Assembly (NCBI GenBank): GCA_030704615.1
Contig: CM060734.1
Coordinates: 49,060,042-49,124,041 of the forward strand
DNA length: 64,000 nucleotides
Source: Takakia lepidozioides
Lineage: Eukaryota > Streptophyta > Takakiopsida > Takakiales > Takakiaceae
Reading direction: 5' to 3'
The notes beneath the pieces were generated by a model, which ran no database searches, was not told where the DNA came from, and saw only the letters and a program-made list of their open reading frames with translations. The translations under genes and the position numbers were made by a program. Positions 36,480-46,781 of this stretch are shown here, one piece after another. The stretch's first letter is position 1. Each line of letters opens with the position of its first letter.

Positions 36480-37440
36480 GTCTGGTCTGGTCTTCTGTGG
36501 TTTGGTCTTGTCTGGTGTGGTGTGGTCTGGTGTGGGGTGGTCTGGTCTTTTCTGGTCTTGTCTGGTGTGCTCTGGTATGCTCTGGTCTGCTTTCCACCGC
36601 AGCGGTCTGCTCTGGGAAGGTGGACGGTGGGAAGGTCTGCATGTGATGTAAGATGGGTGCCCGTTGATCTGGAAAGGTCTGCTCATGGAAGGTGTTGTGG
36701 AAGTTGTTATCTGGAAAGGTCTGCATAAGCAAGGTCTCCCCGGTAATTTCGGGTAAGGTGTGCAATGCCTCCACGAAAGTTTGTTTTGGCAATGACAAGT
36801 TTTTGTCACCCAAACGAGTCTCACAAAGTCTGGCCAACGATTCGAGAAAAAAGGCCTCGGACTTTGGGTGTCCCACCACATTGTCTGGCTGGGGAGTACT
36901 GACAATCTAGTCGGGGGTCTGCTATTCATTGTTCTCCATCGACAAGGTCTGCTGGTTCGCTTGTCGGTACTTGGGATTTTGTTGGGAAGGGTCTGCTCGC
37001 TCCACGGTCTGCTCGCTGCGGTCCTCTTGGGTCTCCATGGGAGTTGGGTTCTGTGTAGATGAAGGGTCTGCTGTTGTACGAACTCCAATGAGCCTGCATT
37101 TAACGGATGACTCGACGCCAGTATGGCCACGAAGGGCTCTTAGAAGCTCCCTTGCGCCATTGGCGTATTGGTCAGGAGTATTCTGAACAAGCTCGTCCTC
37201 CAGGTCATACTCTGCTACATGTCACAAACATGCCAGAAACAAAGCACTCATCCCTGGTCTGCTAACAAATGGAAGAATATATGGGGGTTTGCTGCTTGAC
37301 GTGGTCTGCTTCAGAACGTCTGTTGGTTGTCATGGTTCACATGGTCTGGGATAAAGTCTGCGAGAAGGTCTGCGTTCATGGTCACCGACAAGGTGTGTTA
37401 AAAAGGTTTGTTAAGGTCTGTTAACAAAGTCTGTTAGGTC
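36480..37440. repeat. GGTCTGC repeat cluster 1
   Basis: About 13 exact GGTCTGC heptamers plus many GGTCTG/TGGTCTGG variants on the plus strand, irregularly spaced, none in an array of fixed period. It begins as a near-tandem TGGTCTGG run at 36478-36590. It lies about 0.75 kb 3' of the copy 1 transposase. Apparent Arg/Pro-rich frames on the minus strand come from this repeat. Confidence 0.8.
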
Positions 37441-37470
37441 TGATGACATACCATGATCTAGGACTGTGGT

Positions 37471-37979
37471 TCACAACCCAATATCTTTCATGAGCCGATC
37501 CATGAAGACCTCGTCAAGCTCTCCCAGACTTGCAACACGGTCCTCTACTGGAGACCCGCTCCAAAGCACTTGGAAAGCATGTCGTTTGTTGAATGCAATG
37601 TCCAAAACCGCACGCACCTGCACAGTCACAAACCACATCATGGCGTCTTGCGTGATACTTTCCCGAGCCTCTTCGCTTCCGTGCAATAGGTCCATCCGCA
37701 GGTGGTGAAGGTCTTTTTTTTATTTGGTGTAAGACCTGAAATTGCCAAATTGCATCCATTGACGGCGGAGGAAACAATGTGCCATCTCCTGAAAAGCACT
37801 CTCTGTCAAGCTCGCTAAGTGCTTCGGACGAACACCAAATATTGGGTGGGCGATGGTCATGTGCCTTATCTCCAGTGGGCGTGGGTTGTGCATGAGAGAG
37901 CTGTTTGAGGGTGTGATTCATCCATGGGGGTGTCCGAGTCTAGGTTTATGTCATGTACCGGCGAGGCGTACCCAATGGG
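37471..37979 (-). CDS. Fragmentary minus-strand coding region
   Basis: Frames 37695-37471 (DAMMWFVTVQVRAVLDIAFN, ending FMDRLMKDIGL) and 37921-37720 (PPNIWCSSEALSELDREC) look like adjoining exons of one gene. Further upstream coding may lie right of the CACTA insertion (SEEDSHEEEDHIHDMS, near 39330). I do not recognise the product. It is probably element-borne and interrupted. Confidence 0.35.
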
Positions 37980-39243
37980 CACTACTACGTTTAAGGGGGT
38001 TTAGCGACGTAGGGACCCTAGGCGCGCCGAACGCGCCGACCCCCCTGCGACTGCAGCGTCGCGCAGACGCCCGGCCCGGGACTTGCGATGTCGGGGCGTC
38101 GCAACGCCGGCGCTCGGACGACATTGTGGCATCTTGCGATGCCATGCAGTCGCCGGAAAGGGGCCTGACCCCATTCCCCCGCCAACGCACTGGGGGGTTG
38201 CGACGCCCCTAGGATGTAGCGACGTCGGGGAATCGCAATGAGGCGTCGCAATGCCGCAACCCAGTGACGCTTTTGGACGGCGGGGAATCTAAATAAATAA
38301 ATAAATAAAAATAAATTCGGGCATTGCAATTCCCCGCCATCGTTGAATCGCCCGGCCGACGCAAAAGCATCGCTGGGCTGCAGCGCTGCGATTTTCTTGC
38401 GTCCTGGGGCGTCGCGGAAAATTGATTCTGGGAGCAGATTGTAGAGCATAATGGGCTTGGCATCCTCAGACTACAGCCATTGTCCAACAATAAGTTGCAA
38501 TGCAGCTTTGCAAAACTTATACCATTAATAGATATTTGTTCTTGAAGAACTCTGGGGATAAGTCTCGGTGCAAGTTCTAGCTGTGAGAGCTCTTGTAGAG
38601 TACGCATAATCTGCAACACAATGATAAGATTGAGATAGTGGTAGTCACTAGGAGCTAACTCTTGATATGTATATGTATACTTGGACTACTTTTGTGATAC
38701 ATAGATGTATTATAGATTTGTTGGTTAGTGTGTAGTGTCTTATAAATGTTATAATATGGAGGTCCTAGGTTCAAGTATGCATTGCCTAATATAAAACAAT
38801 ATGTGAACTACCATTGGATAAAACCGGAGTCAATGGTCACCCAACGCCGAGTCAATGGTCAATTAGTTTTTGAAATTCAAATTCAAATTTTCTCACCTAA
38901 ATTCAAATGTACCCCCCTAAACTGTGACGTCGGGGGGGTCGCATTTACGACCCCCGGACGTCCCTAATGCGGCGTCGCATTATTTATTTATTATTATTTT
39001 TTGTGGCTTGTGATGCCTGGACGTCGCAAGTCGCGCCGACGCCGCGGCCGGGGGGTCCTGGGGGTTTGCGATTCCCTGATGACACTAATTAGCGACATTC
39101 CGGGAGCGACGTCTCTGCGACTTCCCGACGTCGCAAAATTCCCCCGACGCGCCCCGGGCTCCGTAGAGTATTTCCGTCGCTAATCGCGGCGGTTGGAGGT
39201 CGCTGGGGCATCGCTAACACCCCCCCCCCCAAACGTAGTAGTG
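37980..39243. mobile_element. Non-autonomous CACTA-type transposon, 1264 bp
   Basis: Starts CACTACTACGTTTAAGGGGG and ends in the inverse (CCCAAACGTAGTAGTG). The flanking triplet GGG is present on both sides (37977-37979, 39244-39246), matching the 3-bp target duplication of the CACTA (En/Spm) superfamily. Subterminal DNA is packed with GCGACG/CGTCGC words (for example GTTTAGCGACGT on the left, ATTAGCGACATT on the right), the usual transposase-binding pattern. No transposase is encoded. A TAAA microsatellite lies at 38290-38314. It sits inside the minus-strand coding region. Confidence 0.85.
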
Positions 39244-39489
39244 GGGGTCGTTCACCAAGTACGGTCTCACAATTAGTCGCGGCGGCTCCGTCGACATGTC
39301 ATGAATATGATCCTCCTCTTCATGGGAGTCTTCCTCACTTGAGTCATCCCCACTGGATGACAAAGTTCAAACGGCAGCCTGCGGTCTACTGGTGCTAGTC
39401 TGCTGGGACCGATCTGGTTGCAATTTTTTGCTACTCACTCTCATATGCCCTGCCAGTATTGGTACTGGCAGATCTGTGACTTTTGCGCT

Positions 39490-39918
39490 CTACATTTTTT
39501 TAGCTCCATCACTGAGCTTCATTTTCTTCACTGGCACAACGCGGCCGGGGCCCAGCAGGCCAGCTTCAGTGTAATAACGCTGCTGCACTTCCTCAGCAGA
39601 CCGAGCGACGGCAGGTGCACCCCTACACTTTGCAGTGATTTCTTTTGCAGCCTTAGACGAACTTGGCTTGGGCCAAGGCTTGAAGTTCTCACGGAACATA
39701 CCTTTGCATCCTCTATCAAGGACATGGCGGTTTAGAGTCTCTTTGTCCTTGACAATATCGGGGCAAAAGGGGCACTGAAACTGATCCTTTGGCCAGTTCT
39801 CTTTCTCCTTCGCTACACGCAAGTCCAAAAATGATTCTACTATTTTAGCATCATACTCACTGGGGGATGCTGAAGCGTGAGCATGTGAGCGTGAGCACGT
39901 GAGTGCAGCCACGCTCAC
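39490..39918 (-). CDS. Zinc-finger-like fragment
   Basis: A 142-residue frame containing FQCPFCPDIVKDKETLNRHV with a later Cys, a C2H2/C2HC-like finger, and a basic C-terminus (VVPVKKMKLSDGAKKM). The upstream start overlaps subterminal repeats, so the true exon may begin near 39860. Possibly the 5' part of the same element-borne gene as 37471-37979. Function unknown. Confidence 0.4.
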   Translation of the reverse strand: MSVAALTCSRSHAHASASPSEYDAKIVESFLDLRVAKEKENWPKDQFQCPFCPDIVKDKETLNRHVLDRGCKGMFRENFKPWPKPSSSKAAKEITAKCRGAPAVARSAEEVQQRYYTEAGLLGPGRVVPVKKMKLSDGAKKM

Positions 39919-40048
39919 GCCACATCAGCAGTTCTCGCCACCTAGGCGGCCGCGTCTGACTCCACGTCATCACACCCTGCCAGCTTGGTAGATGCCACGT
40001 CACGGCAGGTTGACGTCATTTCCATAGGCAGCAACCTATAACGGAGGG

Positions 40049-41328
40049 CCGAAAAGGTGGAAGGGGGCCCATAGCCGCGGAATTGCACATTCGGCTCAAA
40101 GGGAACATATGTGGGCGATGTTGTTGAATGATTATGTTTGCAGAGACCGAATATACAATGGTTGTGGATGAATTAATGAGGATGACAGACAGTGAATGTG
40201 GATGCCATGCTGCGAATGAGGATGGATATGGATGAGTAGTTATGGTTGAATGTGGATGAAATCCAGTGGATGAATGAGCAATGAGAGAATCCCTCATGAA
40301 GCACATGATAAGATTTAACCAATGTCTGCCATATGGGGAAAGGTCGACCTATGAAACCTATGTAGAATAAGACAACACAGCAGATGCCAGGCACATATTC
40401 CATTCTTTGATATTTTCCCACTGGTTACTGGAGCATTTTCCATGTGCAGCACGCTTCACTTTTGTTTTCCTCTTCAGTGTCGACACATAGTGAGCCATTT
40501 CAGTACCACACTGGAGGAACGCACCATATCTCCACACTGAAGTGGCTGTGGACTGTCAATGTGACCTGGTCGCCTTGCTAGTGAGGTACAATGTGCTAAT
40601 ATCTGTCGATAGAGCACCAACATTTTCAAGCTTATTCATTAGTTGTAAGCATACCCATTAAAGTTGTGCATGAGGAGTTCGAGGTTCTTGTTTGACCCAT
40701 AACCAATTGTAGGCATCAGTGTCGTGCCCTTCATCTAGCGCTGAAGCCAATAGTGCATACATAATGCAACCATAAGGCTTGCAACTAAAACGTGTGCTCA
40801 AAATGACTAAGTGAAGACATAAATACAAAATGAAGTCATATTTGCAAATGCATACAAGCCTTGAACTTGAGGAACGAGCATTCAACTACATTACTAGGAA
40901 CACACATGCCTGCGCATGCATTGTATTAGATAAATGTGTTGGAACACAATAGGTCTGGCAGTTGCCATATGCCCCGAACCAAAACCGGACTACATTGACG
41001 CATGGTCTCAATCACTACAACTATCCCCCGAAACTGTGGCACTATCAGACACGAAAACCCGAGCTCCTAGGTGTTTTTTCTGCTTCCGAGCACACGAGGG
41101 AGATTTGTTCATCAACTGATGTTGAGCAATGGCCTCAGCGTACTCTGGCAGGATGTACGAACGTGGAGGGCTGCACCAGAAGTCAAACTGAAAAACATTG
41201 ACGTAGAGCAAAGGGATAGCTTCCAATATCCTGAAAACCAACGTGAACGCAATGCATTAGCAAACATAGAAGAAAAGGGAATGGTGGGGGGTTCTGTTCG
41301 AGAACTAAGATTCATACACAATTTCAAC
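40049..41328. other. Flank of MULE copy 2, GATGAATG-rich DNA
   Basis: 40150-40275 is dense in GGATGAATG-like words, like the insertion in copy 1. A minus-strand stretch, 41236-41008 (ILEAIPLLYVNVFQFDFWC, RSYILPEYAEAIAQHQLMN), follows a good acceptor and could be one more exon of the accessory gene, but the phase with the preceding GTGAGT donor would create a stop. Confidence 0.4.
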
Positions 41329-44300
41329 TTACTCACATGCGAAATCGTCGTCCAGGTCTTTCTCATCCACTTCGGTGTTATCCACATGCACCGTACCCTC
41401 CTGTTCCTGGACAGCAGGGGCTGGCCCTTGCAAGCCTGCAATGATGTCATTGAAAATATCCGCATCCCCTTCCATACCAAACAAATGCTTGCCCCCCGTC
41501 TTGCAAGCATGGTACGAAGCTCCTGCAAGACGCTATACTGTTAGCAAGATATAACAATATCTGCAACAAGAAGAGAACAACAGAGAATGATGGGGGTCTA
41601 ACCTGTCCCAAGAGTGAGGTCCACGATGCGCGACCCCGGATGAGAGCATGTCTCTATAATTGTCTGAATAAAAGTTGGGCTCTTCTCCTTCGCCCCTCTC
41701 CATGGTGTGGAATTTGACTTTCTCAAGCACACATTAGAATCGACGTAATTGTAGTGAATGTCGTCTACCACAGGATCAAACCTATCGTTGATAAAACAAC
41801 CTCCCCCATGAAGCCTGAATTCCTTCACTGATGCAGGAGTGGAAGGCGGGTGAATCCTGATGAGGCACATGACTTCAAAAAGGCGGGTTTGCTCAAAAAG
41901 ACATCACGAATGACATAAGAAATGATGCAAAATCCCACAAAGATGACAGCGATTTCCCCCATCCGGAATTGAGTGCGTCAACGTACTCAATTCCAGAGGG
42001 GCCGAATTGCACACAAATTGAAAAAGGAAAGGGAAGGAGGATTACCATTTGTCCCGGACAGTCACCCTTTGTCAGGTACAAGCTGTTCACTCCATTCCAT
42101 GTTTTGATGATCTTCATCCCCAAGGCCTTCAGATAGCTTGAAATCTCCCAACGACATTTTGTAGTGATGGACTGAATCATAACCAAACCCCCCCCATCCG
42201 ACAGAAACAATTTGCAAAAAGAGAAGACCCACCGCCAGTACCTTTCGGCAAATGCATTCCAAGTTGGGCAAGTGCCAGTGGGGAGAATGTTTGGTACCGC
42301 TTGTCTGTCCGGAATGTCAACAATCACCATGTCTGCAGCACACGGTTTCTGAGCACCATTCACCCAATCCCGCCCCGACGAGACCTGCAAACAACGCTGA
42401 CCAAACTTGAAAATCACATCGAAGATGAGAAATATGCAACAGTAAAGGTGGGAATTTTACAGCAGTGAAGATGAGAGATTTGCTTACCGACTCAAGAAAA
42501 GCACTCATCTTAACCCACGTTGGAGAGGGATCTCCAGTGTAACCACCTTTCCTGGTCTCCATCATGGCAAGGAAGGAGTCGTTTACAAGCCCGAATCTGC
42601 ATTCTCGGTTGATTCGAAATGGGTGTTTCACAGCGTCGTATGGCTCAAACTTCCCCTTGTGTTTGCGATCCTTGGTTGCAATTGGGGTCTGGGAACCAAC
42701 ACCTACTGCAGCATCTTCTTGGGCGCTCTTCTCCTTCCCTTTGTCCTTTGTGCCCTTTCCCTTCCCCTTCCCTCTCGCCGGAGTGTGTGTGGCTGCAGGT
42801 TCCTTCTCAGCAAGGTTTCGTAGGTTTCTGTCATGCAATTCCATGTCTGCTAGAGGAGCCAAGGACTCGGCATTGTCGTTCTGGTTCCGTGTCTGCAACT
42901 CATACCATGGGCAATCTGATTTTGGTATGTCGAGATACCAGCAGCAGTCTTTGAGGTGATATGTACCGTAATCCCTGAGGATTGCTGCAGTGTACATGGT
43001 GTGGCCGTTGGAGGAGTCAGCCCACAAGTCGATGAAGCATGGGTACTTGCTTAGGTTGTTCCCAGGAATCAGAACGTTCTTGATATACCTACAAAACAAT
43101 GCAGGCACAGTATCAGAAAGTGGATGAGAAACTATATGATTTGTGGCCAGAACTGATCCAACCCTCCAAAATGTGTGCGTTGACGCACTCAATTGTGGAG
43201 GGCCATAAAGGAAGAAGGTGATCCTGCTTAGTTCAAATGACCCACTTGTACAGGTTCCTTTTCATGGCTCCCTCGGCTCCAAACTGCTGCTCGAACTCTT
43301 TTGTCCGGGATATGCCCCCCTCATTGGCAAACACTCTGAAGAAACAGTTACTCCACGCTGTCGCCTTCCACTGTCTCAAGTAATCCTCCATAGTATCTTC
43401 GGGCAAGGTCATCGTTATCTTGTAAGCATGTACTGTTTCTCCAACACCTGGTTCGCACGAGCTTCAATCTATGAACAGACAGAATACAAACGTTAAAGTC
43501 CATACTAGGGAAGATTCTTTTGTAAATTTAACATATGGCAGTCCACAACATTACCTGGCTCCAGTACGTGGCTTTGTGCAGCCATGTATCAAAAACTTGA
43601 TTGCTGAATGGCCTGATGTGGCCAGTATTTTCGTCTCTTTCCTCCCTTGGGAAGCAATATGTGTCCTTCACTGTTGAGTCAGAATTCCAAATCTCCAACC
43701 ATTTAACATTCTGCTCGGAATCCACCACTGCAGTTGACAAACGATGCAGCTTTTCCTGTGTCATCTCTGGCTTCGTATTGTTGTTCCAGTGGTTCCTCAC
43801 CTCATTCAAGAATTGAGGCCCAAAGGCAGGGTCTGCCATTCTTAGCTGTTTCACAAAGGCGCTCATGATCTTCTTATGAGTCTCATTCATCTTTAACTTC
43901 ATTGCTTCAGCCACTCCTTTCGATGTTCTTATCCCCTCGGGGGTTTTGAAGTAGTACTCTATTTTGGCCCTCTCCCCAACCTCCGCTATCTCTTGCTGCA
44001 AAAACCAATCCAAAATCAGATAGAAGAATAATTTGAATTGTACTAGAATATGGAAGTGCTAGGTGATGATATACTACCGTGTACATGTATTCCATGAATG
44101 CTCCCCTTGTCAGCTTGTACCATGTGTCCGAAGTTTTGGAGGTCTGGCATTTCGCAAAGGTTTCTAGACTGAGGATGCTCTTGAATGTGCTGAGGGGCAT
44201 TTGGCCAATATTCTGGATCCTGAACAGGGTGTGTACCAGGTTTGTTGTAACATGGGCGGTTTCAGTTCCCCTGCCACAAGCAGTGGTATGTCATGACATG

Positions 44301-46165
44301 TCCGATTTGACTCCCAAACACATGAGGGAAAGAACCGAGTTATTTCAGGAAAGACACATACTTGTTCACGTCATGCATTGTTGTCAAGAGCGCAGTGATG
44401 TTTCCCTTGGGATCCAGCACCATGGAGGCCACACAATAGTGCCACTCCTCCTCAGTGCTATGATACCTCGATATCATGTTCTGCCAGGCTAGCAATCGGT
44501 GGTTGCCATCCCAGACATGGAACATCTTGCCCGAGAAAGCCTGTGTAACAAGCCTCTTGCAAATGCTTGATTCAAACTCCTCGTTGATACGTCGCCAAAT
44601 TGGATCCCAGCCTCCAACAATGGTCTCGTCTACTAAAACTTCCCTGCCATTGGCGTCGCCCAACAAGACGTAAAACACAGACTGACCCTCTATGTAGCCA
44701 TGGCAAAAATCCTGTTCCAGCTTAGCAATGTCATTCGTGAGTGCTGGTCGGATGAACGGCATGGAGATCAACTTGCACAGTGGGATCATTAATTTACCCC
44801 CAGGAACGCCCATGGCCTTGATGACTTGGGCAGAGTTCACTTTCGAGAACGACAACAGATCTTTTGCCCCGTTCTGGTATGGCCTGCCATCGTCTTCCTC
44901 CTCTACAACAAGAAGTTCGTGCTCTTCATCGTCATCCATCTCCAGGGGAACACCTCTCCTTTTCTTCGCCTGCATTGAAATAGAAAAATTCTCCATGTAA
45001 AAGCAATGTCACAAATTGAGTGCGTTGATGCACCCATTTATGATGCCTCTACAGACTATGCATGTGCATTGTTTTCAGAAATGAGAGACCCATACGCAAG
45101 AGACTGTGCTTAAGTACTAACCCAGAGATTGCGTGCGTCAACGCACATAATTTCGGTGGGTTCTCTGAAGTGTCTCTCGTGGATTTAAGACGATCTTCTT
45201 GTGCTCACCCATTCGACCTTTCAGATCTGTTTAGAGCTCTGGATGTCCATAACAGCACCCTCTGAAATTGAGTGCGTTGACGCACGCATTTCTGAAGCCT
45301 CTACAGACTGTACATCCTCTTTTCAACTTCAAGATGCGCATGTGCATTGATCTCAAAAATGACAGACCGATACTTAGGAGAATGTTCTTCAGAGAACCCA
45401 TGGAAATTGCATGCGTTAACGCACACAGTTTCGGAGGGTGCAATGAAGAGTTTCTCGTCAGATCTGTTTAGAGCTCTACGTGTCCCTAAGAGCACCCTCC
45501 AAAATTGTGTGCGTTGACGCACGCAATTTATGGGGTTTCTTTTAGGGACATTCAGAGATTTCTGTAGCTGATATCAGTAAACGAATAATGCAGCCCATCT
45601 CCCTCTATTGATGGCTCCATTTAGAGATGCTGAGTGCAGAAAGTGGCTTTGAGAGTACCTCCAGAAACTGCGTGCGTTGACGCACGCAATTTTCAGGAGG
45701 TGCTCTCAAAGGCCCTGCTATATAGCCCACGTTGATGTCCGTCACTCCACTCTGAAGTGGAAAAGGACAATAATGCAGGGCATGAAATTGCATGCGTCAG
45801 CGCATGCAATTTCATGCCCTTCAAACTGCAGCAGAATACAGGAAGGAAGATCATAACCTGCGGTGCTTTCGGGGGGGGGCACTCCCTGAAGCCTTGGTTG
45901 CAGCGGCAATGGAGGTCTGCGCAGCCTGCTTCCTCTTCGGAGTCGCCTCCTTCTCAACAACACTCAGACCCTTTGGCATGGGCTCCTTAGCAACAGCGTC
46001 GGGCTCCTCTGTGTCCATATCCTCTGTGTCGTTATCTGATGGTATTTCATCCCCTCTTTCGGCAGCTCCGACCACCTGGTCCTGCGCCATCATGTGTTCT
46101 GCTTCCAGGGCCGAACTCTCCTCTGTTATCTCTTGCAGCGTCAACTCGAGCTTCCGACCTCTCAT
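41329..46165 (-). CDS. Accessory protein: ParB-like domain + DNA methyltransferase-like domain
   Basis: Exon 1 is 46165-45858 (acidic, ends basic). Exons 44969-44362, 44270-44078, 43995-43555, 43418-43246, 43088-42488, 42384-42046, 41891-41603 and 41522-41329 join in phase to 946 codons. The ParB/sulfiredoxin-like block has IPLCKLISMPFIRPAL and FHVWDGNHRLLAWQ (the DGxHR pattern). A Lys/Gly linker (RGKGKGKGTKDKGK) precedes the methyltransferase fold. That fold has motif IV-like DMVIVDIPD, FLSDGGGLVMI, motif X-like KSPTFIQTIIETCSHPG and SAM-binding motif I DLTLGTGASYHA, then LFGMEGDADIF. The order IV before I is that of the beta class. The usual catalytic [DNS]PP[YFW] is DIPD, so activity is doubtful. 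Exon 1 is off by one phase, possibly at a C9 run (45871-45879). ParB-MTase fusions are known in bacteria and phages. Confidence 0.72.
41965..41994. repeat. Palindromic iteron within accessory gene intron
   Basis: Arms GGAATTGAGTGCG and CGTACTCAATTCC around TCAA, one mismatch. The same family as the array at 45013-45819. Located in the intron 42045-41892. Confidence 0.85.
43162..43202. repeat. Palindromic iteron within accessory gene intron
   Basis: CCCTCCA...TGTGCG / CGCACTCAATTGTGGAGGG with core GTGCGTTGACGCAC. Near-palindrome of about 41 bp in the intron 43245-43089. Confidence 0.85.
45013..45819. repeat. Array of seven long palindromes, GCGTYRACGC type (copy 2)
   Basis: Positions: 45013-45039, 45128-45153, 45265-45291, 45404-45431, 45502-45529, 45665-45692 and 45778-45819. 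All share AAATTG-N-GTGCGT-YR-ACGCAC-N-CAATTT symmetry. The last is the longest, with perfect 19-bp arms (GGGCATGAAATTGCATGCG) around TCAG. Spacing is about 100-160 bp. They fill the first intron (45857-44970) of the accessory gene. The DNA between the first five shows a tandem duplication of about 237 bp (CAGATCTGTTTAGAGCTCT at 45221 and 45458). Confidence 0.92.
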
Positions 46166-46781
46166 TCTCTCTCTCGCCCTCTTCCTCTCTCGCGCTGAGG
46201 TGAAAAAAAAAGACTGCCTTCTACGCCTGCCGCTCTCTCGGTGGGAACTGAGTCTCCTACTAGTCTCCAGTTTGAAAATGAGGGTCTGCTAGGCCCAAAA
46301 ACGTTGTGCGAGGGGATGCAGGCAGGGCAACGCTCGCGACGGTTATGCATGGGTTCACCTCACACATGTCCACATAGCACAGAAACATTTGTGCATTTGG
46401 CACTGGACGCCGTCACCTCTTGTGTCCGTATGGCCATACCCTGGATTCGATGTCCATACATGTGCAAGTTGATTTTTGCATTCCGGCGGTTCAGAACTTC
46501 TCATTGGTTCTGCACCCATTCTGGCAGCCGTGCTATGAATGCAATGTCTGGGCCCACGTGCCTGGAAACATTACATATCCCAGATTTTCCGGCTTAGCCG
46601 TCTTTTGCAGTGGGTGTGGGCAGGCACATAACTGTTTCACATCTGTTTTAGCAACTGTTTACACAACTGTTCTTCAAGGACCCTTTAACTGTTTGTCATG
46701 AATTGATGAAAGATATCTACGGGAGTCGTGGGCCTCTCCACTTTCGAGCTTCATCTACCTCGGAATTAGTCGTCCTCCACC
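46166..46781. promoter_or_regulatory. Divergent promoter interval of MULE copy 2
   Basis: 616 bp between the two start codons. CT-rich next to the minus-strand start, no ORF of note. It holds both promoters by position. The shared head-to-head layout in both copies suggests co-regulation. Confidence 0.5.

Larger units (their letters stand above)
36286..40048. mobile_element. Candidate composite element with GCCACRTCAGCA subterminal repeats
   Basis: The left flank (36320-36450) and right flank (39880-40020) both carry several GCCACRTCAGCA/GACGTGG words, including CTCACGCCACMTCAGCAG in each. Outermost CCCTCGGTAATAGG (36286) and CCTATAACGGAGGG (40035) are inverted with 12 of 14 matches. Inside are minus-strand coding pieces and a nested CACTA element. 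Target duplication is unproven, and the GGTCTGC cluster inside may instead belong to MULE copy 1. Confidence 0.35.

Noticed and set aside
36411-37130. 239-residue minus-strand frame rich in Arg/Pro/Gln
   Set aside because: It is a translation of the GGTCTG-type repeat cluster (repeated QTRP/RPFQI words) and lacks a domain or conserved splice structure.
37951-38449. Minus-strand frames of 79-143 residues
   Set aside because: Lie inside the CACTA element and reflect its GC-rich GCGACG subterminal repeats.
42564-42959. Plus-strand frames of 111-131 residues
   Set aside because: Antisense shadows of the accessory-gene exon 43088-42488.
45013-45819. CRISPR-like array
   Set aside because: Repeats are diverged palindromes at irregular spacing with related intervening DNA, in a spliced eukaryotic gene; no cas genes.
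45013-45819. Calling the palindromes parS sites
   Set aside because: They do not match the bacterial parS consensus, and the protein match is to the ParB N-domain type only; binding is untested.
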